DNA of 37,975 nucleotides from Polaromonas sp. 39-63-25 (GCF_002278925.1 NZ_NCJH01000031.1:1-37975); one strand, 5' to 3'. Counted from the stretch's first letter, positions 14,743-26,126 are shown. Notes: generated by a model not told the origin, from the letters alone. A program made the numbers and translations.

Positions 14743-15921
14743 TCAGCGCCCCTGTGGATGGGCCAGCCAACCGGCCGCATGCCAGTCTGCCAGCAAGTCC
14801 AGCGCCGAAGAGCTCGCGTGGCGCAGGTCGGCGGCAGCGAGCCGGCGCTGGTCGGCCAGGCGCCGCATCAGGGTCGCGTCAGCCCCTCTGGCGCGGTAGC
14901 TTTCTCCATTGATGAACACATGCTGCGCGTCGTACATCATGCGGGTGCGCGGATCCAGGCTGAGACCTTCCGCGCAGCGCGGGTCCCATCGTCCCGACGG
15001 CTCGTCAAACCAGACCGAGGCCTTGGGTTCCGTCAGGCATTCACCGAGCGCACAGGCCAGCGCCAGCGGGTCTTTCAAGGCCTCATGCACTGCCTTTTGG
15101 GCAAAGGCGAGCAGGCCTTCGGGCAGGGCCGCGGGTGTTGACGTGGCGGCCTGCGATGGATCGCGGTACAGACTCTGACTGACGGCACCATCGTCTTCAC
15201 CATCATCCGCAAAATCCGCCAGGCGCTGCAGCAGTTCACCTGCCAGTTCGGCGCGCTTGGGCACCCGAAAGCCAATGGAGTACGTCATGCAGTCCTGCGC
15301 CTTGCCGTCGTCCCCCGGGCAGGGTTCTGCCAGCCCGTCATGGGCATAACGCGGCGGCAGGTAAAGCATGTCGCCGGCCTCCAGCACAAACTCCTGCTCG
15401 GGCTCGAAGTTCTGCAGGATCTTCAGCGGCACACCTTCCTGCAGCGTCAGGTCTTGCTGCCGGCCTATCTTCCAGCGCCTGCGGCCGCTGGCCTGGAGCA
15501 GGAAGACGTCGTAACTGTCAAAGTGCGGACCCACGCCGCCGCCCGGCGTGGCAAATGAAATCATCAGGTCATCAAGCCGGGCATCGGGCACAAAACGGAA
15601 GTGCTGCAGCAGTTCATGGGCCCGGCGATCGTGCAGGTCCACGCCCTGTAGCAGCAGCGTCCACTGCGGCCGGCTCAGGGCCGGCAGGCTGCGCGGCCCG
15701 AACGGCCCCTGCTTCATGCGCCAGCCGGTGGGCTGCTGCACCACAAGGCGCGACTCCACTTCTTTTCGCGCCGCGAGGTCGAACAGCTCCCTGCGGCTGA
15801 GCAAGGGCTTGAAACCGGGCATGGCCTGGCGCACCAGCAGGGGCTTTTTCTGCCAGTGGCGACGCATGAATTGGGCCGGGCTCAGACCGGCGAGAAGGGC
15901 AAGGGGTTGATTGACATCCAT
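14743..15921 (-). CDS. JmjC/cupin ribosomal oxygenase, RoxA (YcfD)-like
   Basis: A 392-residue Fe(II)/2-oxoglutarate oxygenase of the ribosomal oxygenase family. E. coli YcfD (RoxA) hydroxylates an arginine of ribosomal protein L16. The N-terminus (MRRHWQKKPLLVRQAMPGF) is the standard entry to this family. The double-stranded beta-helix has the iron triad GPHFDSYDVFL (His133, Asp135) and RYAHDG (His194), with GRRRWKIG between them. The C-terminal dimerisation and winged-helix region follows, and the length matches RoxA. The start codon is only 14 bases from that of slyD on the other strand, around a perfect 12-base palindrome. A -10-like GACAAT sits 6 bases before the ATG with no Shine-Dalgarno, so the message may be leaderless. 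Confidence 0.88.
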   Translation of the reverse strand: MDVNQPLALLAGLSPAQFMRRHWQKKPLLVRQAMPGFKPLLSRRELFDLAARKEVESRLVVQQPTGWRMKQGPFGPRSLPALSRPQWTLLLQGVDLHDRRAHELLQHFRFVPDARLDDLMISFATPGGGVGPHFDSYDVFLLQASGRRRWKIGRQQDLTLQEGVPLKILQNFEPEQEFVLEAGDMLYLPPRYAHDGLAEPCPGDDGKAQDCMTYSIGFRVPKRAELAGELLQRLADFADDGEDDGAVSQSLYRDPSQAATSTPAALPEGLLAFAQKAVHEALKDPLALACALGECLTEPKASVWFDEPSGRWDPRCAEGLSLDPRTRMMYDAQHVFINGESYRARGADATLMRRLADQRRLAAADLRHASSSALDLLADWHAAGWLAHPQGR

Positions 15922-15922
15922 G

Positions 15923-15934
15923 GGACAATTGTCC
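15923..15934. promoter_or_regulatory. Palindromic shared -10 element between roxA-like and slyD genes
   Basis: GGACAATTGTCC is a perfect palindrome filling nearly all of the 14 bases between the two divergent start codons. Each strand reads GACAAT, and each copy ends exactly 6 bases before its own ATG. This is the spacing expected between a -10 hexamer and a start site on the A of the ATG. No good -35 is visible on either side. It may also be an operator. Confidence 0.5.
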
Positions 15935-15935
15935 G

Positions 15936-16460
15936 ATGAAAATCACCCCGCAATGCGTTGTTGCCCTGACCTGGACGCTGAAAGATACCCTGGGCGAAAT
16001 ACTGGACGAGCTCGACGAGCCGGTGGAGTTTTTGCTGGGCGGCGATGACTTGCTGGCCAAAATCGAGGAAAGCCTGCAGGGCCATGAGGCGGGTGCCGCG
16101 ATTGATCTGCATCTGGAGCCTGAAAACGCATTTGGCGACTACGACGAAAATCTGGTTTTTCTCGAGGCCCGCAAGCTGTTTCCGGCCGAACTCGAGGAAG
16201 GCCTGACCTTTGACGGCGCCGCCCTGCCCACCGGCGTCAACCCCGACACCCCGACCGATCACATCTACACCGTGACTGAAATTTATCCCGAACATGTGGT
16301 GCTCGATGGCAACCACCCGCTGGCCGGCATCGCGATCCGCCTGAGCCTGAAGGTCGAGTCCGTGCGCGAGGCCACCGAGGCGGAAATCGGCCAGGGCTCC
16401 ATGGGAACCGGGTTTTTCAAGCTTGAATCGCAAGCTCCCGGCAACAACACGCTGCATTAA
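15936..16460 (+). CDS. slyD: FKBP-type peptidyl-prolyl isomerase, SlyD-like
   Basis: A 174-residue cytoplasmic prolyl isomerase and chaperone. The FKBP half-domains (MKITPQCVVALTWTLKDTLGE; GGDDLLAKIEESLQGHEAGA) flank an inserted chaperone flap, about residues 85-125 (GVNPDTPTDHIYTVTEI). The AFGDYDENLV sequence is typical of SlyD. It lacks the His/Cys-rich metal-binding tail of E. coli SlyD, so nickel-related roles are less likely. It is divergent from the RoxA-like oxygenase, a client-modifying enzyme for ribosomes, but no joint function is established. There is no Shine-Dalgarno; GACAAT ends 6 bases before the ATG. A strong hairpin terminator follows at 16472. Confidence 0.9.
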   Translation: MKITPQCVVALTWTLKDTLGEILDELDEPVEFLLGGDDLLAKIEESLQGHEAGAAIDLHLEPENAFGDYDENLVFLEARKLFPAELEEGLTFDGAALPTGVNPDTPTDHIYTVTEIYPEHVVLDGNHPLAGIAIRLSLKVESVREATEAEIGQGSMGTGFFKLESQAPGNNTLH

Positions 16461-16471
16461 AGTAGCCCAAT

Positions 16472-16508
16472 AAAAAGCCGGCCTGCTCCAGAGAGCAGGC
16501 CGGCTTTA
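16472..16508. terminator. Bidirectional intrinsic terminator
   Basis: A 15-bp perfect stem (16474-16488 with 16493-16507; AAAGCCGGCCTGCTC and its complement) has a CAGA loop. A-rich and T-rich edges flank it. It separates the convergent slyD and glycine-zipper genes and can end both. Confidence 0.85.
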
Positions 16509-16525
16509 GCTGAAGCCGCAGTGGC

Positions 16526-17038
16526 TTAACGCATGCGGTACAGCTGGTTGTTCTCGATCTTCACCCGGTCGCCAATACGCAGCTCGCCATAAGAAGGCAC
16601 GTCATAAGCACGTGTACCGCCGTTGTCCAGCTGGACAGACACGCGGTAGCTTTCATTCACGGGCTGGGTGTTGCGGTTCTTCTCCACGGCATTGCCGGCA
16701 ACGGCACCACCGACAGCGCCGATCACGGTGGCTGCCGTGCGTCCGCTACCGCCGCCGATCTGGCTGCCCACGGCTGCACCGGCCACGCCGCCGATCACGG
16801 CGCCCAGGCCAGAGGTTGTAGCCGGTTGTTGCGTACGCAGGACTTCCACATTGCTGACGCGGCCGTATTCGATGTAATTGCCCTGCGGGTTCTGCGCAGG
16901 GTAAGTGGAGGCGGGATAGGTGGCCGCAGGGTAGGTCGAGCCCTGCGCCGGCTGGCTCATGGGCGCCGCGCACGCGGCAAGCCCGGCGACCACAACCACG
17001 GATGAAACGACTGAAATGAAACGGGAAGCTTGACGCAT
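16526..17038 (-). CDS. Glycine-zipper outer-membrane lipoprotein (17 kDa antigen/Rick_17kDa type)
   Basis: A 170-residue envelope lipoprotein. The signal peptide ends with lipobox LAAC (VVVAGLAACAAPM). A tandem STYPAATYPASTYPAQ stretch follows. The glycine-zipper 2TM domain is GAVIGGVAGAAVGSQIGGG and GAVGGAVAGNAVEKN. The C-terminal beta segment contains RVSVQLDNGGTRAYDV and GDRVKIENNQLYRM. This layout is typical of SlyB/17-kDa surface antigen relatives, which stabilise the outer membrane. AGGAGATTTCC before ATG 17038 gives a clear ribosome-binding site; an upstream in-frame extension has no signal peptide and is rejected. It is monocistronic, with a terminator beyond its stop. The YP repeats are unusual and could be a cell-wall-facing linker. 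Confidence 0.88.
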   Translation of the reverse strand: MRQASRFISVVSSVVVVAGLAACAAPMSQPAQGSTYPAATYPASTYPAQNPQGNYIEYGRVSNVEVLRTQQPATTSGLGAVIGGVAGAAVGSQIGGGSGRTAATVIGAVGGAVAGNAVEKNRNTQPVNESYRVSVQLDNGGTRAYDVPSYGELRIGDRVKIENNQLYRMR

Positions 17039-17199
17039 GGAAATCTCCTGTGTGTGAACGTTCAGAGGGTCCGCTGCATCCATGCCGTTGAAGACAAGTT
17101 GCCTGAGGGCCCTGCTGCATTGATTACACCTACACCGCGCCGTCGGACAGGTGGGGTCCCAGGCTGTTCCGGCGTGGGAGCCCACTGCCGGCAGGTGTA

Positions 17200-17223
17200 G
17201 GAAAAGCCTGACGCTGCGGCGTC
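17200..17223 (-). terminator. Probable terminator after dut
   Basis: The hairpin GACGC-TGCG-GCGTC (17210-17223) is followed, in the minus direction, by AGGCTTTTCC. It lies 5 bases beyond the dut stop. The stem is short and the U-run has only four bases, so termination may be partial. The rest of 17039-17228 holds no gene that I can support. Confidence 0.5.
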
Positions 17224-17228
17224 TTTGC

Positions 17229-17678
17229 TCACGCCTTGCCGGTCGAGCCGTAGCCGCCTTCACCGCGCTGGCTGGCCGCCGCGAAATCATCGACCACATG
17301 GAACTCGGCCTGCACCACGGGCACGATCACCAGCTGGGCGATACGCTCCATGGGTTCTATCGTGAAGGCCACGTCGCTGCGGTTCCAGGCGCTGACCATG
17401 AGCTGGCCCTGATAGTCGCTGTCGATCAGCCCGACCAGGTTGCCCAGGACGATGCCGTGTTTGTGCCCCAGCCCAGAGCGCGGCAGGATCATGGCCGCGT
17501 AACCGGGGTTGTGCAGATAGATCGCCAGGCCGGTGGGCACCAGTTGCCAGGCATTGGGCTGCAGGGTCAGCGGCGCGTCCAGGCAGGCGCGCAGGTCCAG
17601 CCCGGCGCTGCCGGGCGTGGCATAGGCGGGCAGGTTCCCGCGCAGGCGCTCGTCGATGATCTTCACGTCGATTTTCAT
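17229..17678 (-). CDS. dut: Deoxyuridine 5'-triphosphate nucleotidohydrolase (dUTPase)
   Basis: This enzyme hydrolyses dUTP to dUMP and pyrophosphate, keeping uracil out of DNA and supplying dTMP synthesis. It is a homotrimer in the cytoplasm. The 149-residue protein shows all five motifs in order: [10 protein letters not shown] (1), [10 protein letters not shown] (2), [13 protein letters not shown] (3), [10 protein letters not shown] (4) and [12 protein letters not shown] (5, the C-terminal arm over the active site). ATG 17678 gives the family's usual N-terminus (MKIDVKIID). It begins one base after the stop of the small membrane-protein gene and is in a run with coaBC, as in many proteobacteria (coaBC-dut). 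Confidence 0.97.
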   Translation of the reverse strand: MKIDVKIIDERLRGNLPAYATPGSAGLDLRACLDAPLTLQPNAWQLVPTGLAIYLHNPGYAAMILPRSGLGHKHGIVLGNLVGLIDSDYQGQLMVSAWNRSDVAFTIEPMERIAQLVIVPVVQAEFHVVDDFAAASQRGEGGYGSTGKA

Positions 17679-17679
17679 G

Positions 17680-18099
17680 TCACTTGCCTTGTTTGAATTC
17701 TTTGGCGGCCTGTTCAGCCAACGCACGCAAGCGCGCCTTGAGCAGTTCCGGAGAGTATTTTTTAAAACGGTAAATGGCCCAGGCGGCGAAAGCGAGCGGC
17801 ATGGCCACCGCGAACATGCCAGCGCGCGGAACCAGGACTGAGAGCAACTGCAGCGCGATCCAGGCGAGCAGCACCCACTTGCCCACTGTCCACAAGGACG
17901 GTCCGGCGGGCCGGCTCGACGCTGCCTCCCCGGCGGCCTCCTGGCGTCCCGGCGTGGCGGCCCCTGGCATCAGGCCGGTGCCCGGCTGCGCGTCAGCCTT
18001 CGCCTGCCGGGCAAGGACAGCCGCCGCCGCGGTGGCACTCACTTTTTCCACATACCGGGCAAAGTCGCCGTCGGGCGGGGTGTCAGAAGGTTGTTCCAT
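17680..18099 (-). CDS. Small two-span membrane protein between coaBC and dut, unknown function
   Basis: A 139-residue protein. The N-terminal half is soluble, rich in Ala, Pro and Gly. Two hydrophobic segments follow ([16 protein letters not shown] and [19 protein letters not shown]), then a basic amphipathic C-terminal helix ([21 protein letters not shown]) likely to be cytoplasmic. No known domain is apparent. It lies 6 bases after coaBC and 1 base before dut on the same strand, so it is surely in the same operon. The link may be genomic convenience and not shared function. The protein is a reasonable call because of its tight packing and membrane pattern. Confidence 0.72.
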   Translation of the reverse strand: MEQPSDTPPDGDFARYVEKVSATAAAAVLARQAKADAQPGTGLMPGAATPGRQEAAGEAASSRPAGPSLWTVGKWVLLAWIALQLLSVLVPRAGMFAVAMPLAFAAWAIYRFKKYSPELLKARLRALAEQAAKEFKQGK

Positions 18100-18105
18100 C
18101 GTGCC

Positions 18106-19362
18106 TCACCCTGCCCGCTTGATCCGGCTGGCGATCTCTGCCACCAGTTGCCGCGCCAGCGACAGCTTGGAGGCACGCGCCAGTTCCCGGCTGCCCTGCG
18201 CATCGACCAGCAGCAGGGCGTTGTCGTCACGGCCGAAAGTGGCCGGGCCGATGTTGCCCACCAGCAGCGGCACGCCCTTGCGCAGGCGCTTGGCCTGCGC
18301 GTTGTCCTCGAGGTCGTGGCTCTCGGCGGCAAAACCGACGCAGAACAACTCACCCGATACGCCACGCGGCGATTGCGCCAAGGTCGCCAGGATGTCGGGG
18401 TTCTCGGTAAAAGCCAGCTGGGGTGCCTGGCCCGAGCCGTCCTTCTTGATCTTGCGCTCCGCGCTGCTCGCCGGTCGCCAGTCGGCCACGGCTGCGGTTG
18501 CTATAAAAACAGTAGCTGCTTGCGCCCGTTCCGTAACGGCTTCGAGCATGTTTTGTGCTGATCTGACGTCGATGCGGGTGACGCCGCGCGGCGTGCTCAG
18601 GCTGACCGGCCCGGCCACCAGCGTGACCTGCGCGCCGGCCTCGTGCGCGGCGCGGGCCACGGCAAAACCCATCTTGCCGCTCGACAGATTGGTGATGCCG
18701 CGCACCGGATCGATGGCCTCGTAGGTCGGGCCCGCCGTCACCAGCACATGCTGACCGGCCAGCACCTTGGGCGTGAAAAAGGCGACCATGTCTTCGAGCA
18801 GCTCGGGCGGCTCCAGCATGCGCCCGTCGCCGGTTTCGCCGCAGGCCTGGAACCCGCTACCCACCCCGAGGATGGTCGCGCCATCGCTGGAGAGCTGCGC
18901 CATGTTGCGCTGGGTGGCGGGATGGGCCCACATTTCACGATTCATCGCCGGCGCGATCAGCAGCGGCACGGTGGCGATGGGCCGGGCCAGGCACATGAGG
19001 CTAAGCAGGTCGTCGGCACGGCCATGCAGCAGTTTGGCCATGAAGTCGGCGCTGCAGGGCGCAATCAGGATGGCGTCGGCCTCACGGCTCAGGTTGATGT
19101 GCGCCATGTTGTTGGCCTCACGGCTGTCCCACTGGCTGGTGTAGACCGGCCGGCCGCTGAGCGCCTGCAGCGTCACCGCCGTGATGAACTGCTCGGCGGC
19201 CTCGGTCATGACCACCTGCACAGTGGCGCCCTGCTTGATCAGCGCGCGGCACAACTCCGCCGCCTTGTAGCAGGCAATGCCGCCCGACAGGCCCAGCACG
19301 ATGTGCCGGCCGGCCAGATCGCCGCCTGCTTCGATGGCTTCTTCGTTTGCTTGCTTCGTCAT
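18106..19362 (-). CDS. coaBC: Bifunctional phosphopantothenoylcysteine decarboxylase / phosphopantothenate-cysteine ligase
   Basis: This flavoprotein carries out two successive steps of coenzyme A synthesis, joining cysteine to 4'-phosphopantothenate (CoaB) and decarboxylating the product (CoaC). In the 418-residue protein the N-terminal CoaC half has GLSGGIACYKAAEL, APCSADFMAKL, the APAMN motif and GFQACGETGDGRM with the active cysteine. The C-terminal CoaB half begins VLVTAGPTYEAIDPVRGITNLSSGKMG. It continues with KIKK and NPDIL. ATG 19362 is chosen because it gives the family's start; upstream in-frame codons are low quality. A family A repeat (18498-18542) is embedded in the CoaB half and encodes AQAATVFIA next to the conserved TAAVADW strand. 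TACATT ends 7 bases before the start. It is first in an operon with the membrane-protein gene and dut. Confidence 0.96.
   Translation of the reverse strand: MTKQANEEAIEAGGDLAGRHIVLGLSGGIACYKAAELCRALIKQGATVQVVMTEAAEQFITAVTLQALSGRPVYTSQWDSREANNMAHINLSREADAILIAPCSADFMAKLLHGRADDLLSLMCLARPIATVPLLIAPAMNREMWAHPATQRNMAQLSSDGATILGVGSGFQACGETGDGRMLEPPELLEDMVAFFTPKVLAGQHVLVTAGPTYEAIDPVRGITNLSSGKMGFAVARAAHEAGAQVTLVAGPVSLSTPRGVTRIDVRSAQNMLEAVTERAQAATVFIATAAVADWRPASSAERKIKKDGSGQAPQLAFTENPDILATLAQSPRGVSGELFCVGFAAESHDLEDNAQAKRLRKGVPLLVGNIGPATFGRDDNALLLVDAQGSRELARASKLSLARQLVAEIASRIKRAG
18498..18542 (-). repeat. Family A repeat copy A4, inside coaBC
   Basis: On the minus strand it reads GGGCGCAAGCAGCTACTG, spacer, TATAGCAA, with a diverged left block. 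It is in sense orientation and encodes AQAATVFIAT in the CoaB domain, next to the conserved AAVADW strand. Family members elsewhere have a comparable strand here, so the repeat seems to have replaced or reshaped sequence, not simply lengthened the protein. Confidence 0.8.
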
Positions 19363-19387
19363 GCTCCGCAATGTACAGGATATGCCC

Positions 19388-19456
19388 CCACGCTTGCCAC
19401 TTCGTGTGCTGCGCTGCCCCCCGAGGGGGCTATTTTTCCTAGGGGCGGCCCGTCGG
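19388..19456 (+). repeat. Family B GC-rich repeat, copy B1 (partial)
   Basis: This copy contains CCCCCACGCTTGCC, ACTTCGTGTG and GCTGCCCCCCGAGGGGGC, the core of a repeat also found at 29797-29890 and 33208-33371. CCCCC-GA-GGGGG forms a hairpin. It fills most of the 190 bases between coaBC and pyrG. It may contribute to termination or to the promoter region, but the sequence does not decide this. Confidence 0.7.
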
Positions 19457-19506
19457 AAAAATGTTTGCCCTGGCCTGGTGTGAGCGTAGACGCATGCAGC
19501 CACCCG

Positions 19507-19512
19507 TATAAT
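19507..19512 (+). promoter_or_regulatory. Likely -10 element (TATAAT) for pyrG
   Basis: A perfect sigma-70 TATAAT lies 41 bases before the pyrG ATG. The -35 region at 17 bases spacing (GCGTAG) is poor, so the promoter may depend on an activator or be weak. There is room for a leader of about 35 bases. Confidence 0.5.
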
Positions 19513-19529
19513 CCCCGTTTACCACCTAA

Positions 19530-22075
<2,546 letters not shown>

Positions 22076-22077
22076 TC

Positions 22078-22368
22078 ATGACCAGTGCCTACATCATTGC
22101 CAACGTGACGGTCACCAATCCGGTGCAGTACGAGGAATACAAGAAGTGGTCCAGCGCCGCCATGCAGGCGCATGGTGCCGAAGTCTGCGTACGCGGCGGC
22201 AAGGTCGAAGTGCTCGAAGGCGACTGGGCGCCCGAGCGCCTCGTCATCCTGAAGTTTCCGACGTTTGAAGCGGCGAAGGCCTTTGACGCCTCCCCCGAAT
22301 ACGGCAAAGCCCGGGCCGCGCGGCAAGGCGCGGCCATCATGCGGATGATCATCGTCGAAGGTGTCTGA
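22078..22368 (+). CDS. DUF1330 family protein
   Basis: A 96-residue protein with the compact alpha/beta ferredoxin-like fold of DUF1330. It shows TVTNPVQYEEYKKWSSAAMQAHGAEV, then VEVLEGDWAPERLVILKFPTFEAAKAFDASPEYG and a C-terminal strand. The W-x-P-E-R-L and E/Y-G positions are typical of the family. The family has been seen with oxidoreductase or dioxygenase genes, but its activity is not established. Here it lies two bases after kdsA and 42 bases before eno, so it is expressed with core metabolism genes. Confidence 0.88.
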   Translation: MTSAYIIANVTVTNPVQYEEYKKWSSAAMQAHGAEVCVRGGKVEVLEGDWAPERLVILKFPTFEAAKAFDASPEYGKARAARQGAAIMRMIIVEGV

Positions 22369-22401
22369 CCCTTCGCCTGCCAGTTTTTAATCTTGATTTG
22401 A

Positions 22402-23697
<1,296 letters not shown>

Positions 23698-23707
23698 ACA
23701 CCCTTAG

Positions 23708-23989
23708 TTGATCGTGGGTAACCGCGTTGTCCCCGCCCTCCTGATTGCACTGCTGGTCATCGTGCATGCGCAACTCTGGATTGGCCGGGGCAGCCTGACC
23801 AGCGTCAACGAGATGCAGCGCAGGCTCAGCGAGCAGACCGTCAAAAACGCCCAGGCACAGGCCGACAACGAACGGCTGGCCGCCGAGGTCAAGGACCTGC
23901 GGGAAGGACTGGAGATGGTCGAGGAAAAAGCGCGCCAGGAGCTGGGCATGGTCAAGCCCAATGAAATTTTTGTGCAGATTGCGCGCTGA
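23708..23989 (+). CDS. ftsB: Cell division protein FtsB
   Basis: A 93-residue bitopic inner-membrane protein of the FtsQ-FtsL-FtsB divisome subcomplex. An N-terminal hydrophobic segment (VVPALLIALLVIVHAQLWIGRG) is followed by a coiled coil (EMQRRLSEQTVKNAQAQADNERLAAEVKDLREG), and it ends in ARQELGMVKPNEIFVQIAR, the characteristic FtsB tail that contacts FtsQ. The length is typical. The start is TTG 23708 or GTG 23714; both give a short cytoplasmic N-terminus and the choice is open. It is downstream of eno as in E. coli (eno is not adjacent there) and in most betaproteobacteria. Confidence 0.92.
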   Translation: MIVGNRVVPALLIALLVIVHAQLWIGRGSLTSVNEMQRRLSEQTVKNAQAQADNERLAAEVKDLREGLEMVEEKARQELGMVKPNEIFVQIAR

Positions 23990-24018
23990 CCGCAGCCCGC
24001 TCGCTCGCCTCCCTTTTG

Positions 24019-24065
24019 CTCTGCTTTTGATAGCTGCCGGCGCTTTACCTATAAGGGCTGTAGCC
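24019..24065 (-). repeat. Family A repeat copy A5, intergenic ftsB/P-loop gene
   Basis: On the minus strand it reads GGCTACAGCCCTTAT, then GCGCCGGCAGCTATC, with a degenerate right arm. It fills most of the 80 bases between ftsB and the P-loop gene. It ends 4 bases before the TTG start of the latter, so it forms that gene's leader. Confidence 0.75.
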
Positions 24066-24069
24066 TGAT

Positions 24070-24621
24070 TTGGCTCATTATTTGACCGCCCCGCTTGCCC
24101 ACGGGCCTGCTTCGCGCCACATCGCCTTGCTGGGCGCAGCAGGTACCGGCAAGACCCGGCTGGCTGGCGAACTCAGGGCGGCGCTGGACAGCCGCCCCTC
24201 CCCGCACCCGGCCCTCCTTTCCATCCTGATTGCCGACAACCCGCCGCTGGCGACTGTTCGGCAGGCCCGCGCCGGCGCACCGACCGGCCCACGTGGCTTC
24301 GGTTTCGATCAGGTCCTGCTCATGGGTCTGGATCTGCCGGTGCCAGCCGGTCTCGCGGCAGCGCAGGAGGCGGTCGACCAGCAGCTGCGCCTGACGCTTG
24401 CCAACGCGGAGCTGCCCTACACCGTGGTTTACGGCCAGGGGCCGCAGCGCCTGGCCCATGCGCTGGGCGCGCTGCAGGGGCTGCTGGACGGCGGCAAGCC
24501 GCATCCGCTTGCGGACGATAGCCGGGAGCGCAAGCCCTGGGTCTGGGCCTGCGACACCTGCAGCGACCCGGGTTGCGAACGCCGCCTGCTCAGCGACCTG
24601 CTGGAACGCCGGTTGCGCTGA
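24070..24621 (+). CDS. P-loop ATPase-like protein with C-terminal cysteine cluster, unknown function
   Basis: A 183-residue protein. Walker A GAAGTGKT is at 22-29, after HIALL. An aspartate-containing strand (FDQVLLMGLDLPVPAG) may be Walker B-like. The end is distinctive: a W-rich stretch with CDTCSDPGC (Cys161, Cys164, Cys169), a possible metal site, then a basic helix. The start is TTG 24070, because an in-frame TGA lies immediately upstream; TTG 24082 is an alternative. It may be a small nucleotide-binding factor with a zinc knuckle. I do not recognise the family. It ends 18 bases before the convergent hslO stop. Repeat A5 lies just upstream, and no Shine-Dalgarno is close. Confidence 0.6.
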   Translation: MAHYLTAPLAHGPASRHIALLGAAGTGKTRLAGELRAALDSRPSPHPALLSILIADNPPLATVRQARAGAPTGPRGFGFDQVLLMGLDLPVPAGLAAAQEAVDQQLRLTLANAELPYTVVYGQGPQRLAHALGALQGLLDGGKPHPLADDSRERKPWVWACDTCSDPGCERRLLSDLLERRLR

Positions 24622-24639
24622 CGGCAGCAGGCACGGCAA

Positions 24640-25602
24640 CTACTGCACGGTAGGCGCGGGCGGCAGCTGGCTTTCCTGGCGGGTGAAAATCTGCGCGGCA
24701 TCGACCGGATCGAAACCGTACTGCGCGCCGCAGAACTCGCAGCCCACGTCGATGCGCCCCTGCTCGGCGATGATGCTTTCCACCTCGGCCGCGCCCAGGC
24801 TGCGGAGCATGCCGCTGACACGCTCCTGCGAGCAGCTGCAGGCAAAGGTCGGCGTGCTGGGCACAAAACGCGTGACTTTTTCTTCCCAGAACAGGCGGTG
24901 CAGGATGGTGTCGGCGTCCAGGCCCAGCAACTCCTCGCGCTTGAGCGTGCCGGCCAGCATGGCAATGCGTTTGTAGTCTTCGTTGCGGCCGATCTCGTCT
25001 TCGTCGGCGCGCTGGCCGCCCTGCAGGTTGCCCTGCCCCTGCACGGGCAGGCGCTGGATCAGCAAGCCGGCAGCGACCTGGCCGTCGGCCGCCAGAATCA
25101 GCCGGGTGTCGAGCTGCTCGCTTTGCAGCATGTAGTGCTCCAGCACCTCGCTGAGGTTTTCGAGCTTTTCATGCTGGTCGCCAAACAGCGGCACCACGCC
25201 CTGGTAGGGCTGCTGGCCCGGCAGCCGGTCTTTCGGGTCCAAGGTGATCGCGCAGCGGCCCTGGTTGTTGACGTTGACGAGACGGCTCAAGGTGTCGCCC
25301 GGCACCACCTCACCGGTCACGGTGGCGGTGGCGCGCAGGCTCAGGTCGGGCTGCACTTCAGCCACGGCCAGCTTGACCGGGCCGTCCCCGAAGATCTGCA
25401 GGACCAGCGCCCCATTGAACTTGATGTTGCCTTGCATCAGCGCCCCGGCGGCCGTCATTTCACCGAGCAGCTGCATGACTTCGGGCGGGTAACCGCCGCC
25501 GGCCTCGCGCCGTTTGAGGATTTCCTGCCAGGCGTCCGTCAGGCGCACCAGCATGCCGCGCACCGGCAGGCCGTCGAAAATAAACTTGTGTAATTCAGAC
25601 AT
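24640..25602 (-). CDS. hslO: Redox-regulated chaperone Hsp33
   Basis: This cytoplasmic holdase chaperone is activated by oxidation of its zinc-binding cysteines. The 320-residue protein has the Hsp33 N-terminal domain (LHKFIFDGLPVRGMLVRLTDAW). Its linker/redox switch holds all four cysteines near the C-terminus: Cys255 and Cys257 (CSC) and Cys288 and Cys291 (CEFC), in the pattern CXC-X30-CXXC. The zinc site is therefore intact. The start is ATG 25602; a codon earlier (TTG) is less likely. The ATG overlaps the stop of the upstream gamma-carbonic-anhydrase-like gene in TGATG, so the genes are coupled. Confidence 0.95.
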   Translation of the reverse strand: MSELHKFIFDGLPVRGMLVRLTDAWQEILKRREAGGGYPPEVMQLLGEMTAAGALMQGNIKFNGALVLQIFGDGPVKLAVAEVQPDLSLRATATVTGEVVPGDTLSRLVNVNNQGRCAITLDPKDRLPGQQPYQGVVPLFGDQHEKLENLSEVLEHYMLQSEQLDTRLILAADGQVAAGLLIQRLPVQGQGNLQGGQRADEDEIGRNEDYKRIAMLAGTLKREELLGLDADTILHRLFWEEKVTRFVPSTPTFACSCSQERVSGMLRSLGAAEVESIIAEQGRIDVGCEFCGAQYGFDPVDAAQIFTRQESQLPPAPTVQ

Positions 25603-26126
25603 CAATCAATCTTTTTGAAGCCGGCTCTGTAACGCCGCGCATTCTCTACATAGTGCTGCGCGCTCATTTTTAAACCCTCGATCTGTTCGGGGCTCAGTTG
25701 CCGCACGGCCTTGGCCGGGCTGCCGAGAATCATGGAGCCGTCGGGAAACTCCTTGCCTTCGGTCACCAGCGAACCGGCGCCCACCAGGCAGTTCTTGCCG
25801 ATTTTTGCGCCATTGAGCACCACGGCCTGGATGCCGACCAGCGAACCGTCGCCGATGGTGCAGCCGTGCAGCATGACCTGGTGGCCCACGGTGACGTTGT
25901 CGCCGATAGTCAGCGGCATGCCCATATCGGCATGCAGGACGCTGTTGTCCTGGATGTTGGAGCCCTTGCCCACGCGGATGGTTTCAGTGTCGCCGCGAAT
26001 CACCACGCCGAACCAGACACTGCTGTCCTCGGCCAGCGACACATTGCCCATGACCTGCGCACTGTCGGCGACCCAGGCGGATTCATGAACGGCAGGGGTC
26101 AGGTCGTCGAGTTGGTAGAGGGCCAT
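25602..26126 (-). CDS. Gamma-carbonic anhydrase-like hexapeptide-repeat protein
   Basis: A 174-residue left-handed beta-helix protein of the gamma-carbonic anhydrase/YrdA group, likely a trimer in the cytoplasm. The hexapeptide repeats are clear ([38 protein letters not shown]). The three metal-binding histidines are at expected positions: HADMG (His65), GHQ (His82) and LHGC (His87). Catalytic activity as a carbonic anhydrase is not assured for this subgroup; a metal-dependent hydration or transferase role is possible. It is coupled to the hslO gene. Divergent DUF455 gene 26267 starts about 140 bases away. Confidence 0.92.
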   Translation of the reverse strand: MALYQLDDLTPAVHESAWVADSAQVMGNVSLAEDSSVWFGVVIRGDTETIRVGKGSNIQDNSVLHADMGMPLTIGDNVTVGHQVMLHGCTIGDGSLVGIQAVVLNGAKIGKNCLVGAGSLVTEGKEFPDGSMILGSPAKAVRQLSPEQIEGLKMSAQHYVENARRYRAGFKKID

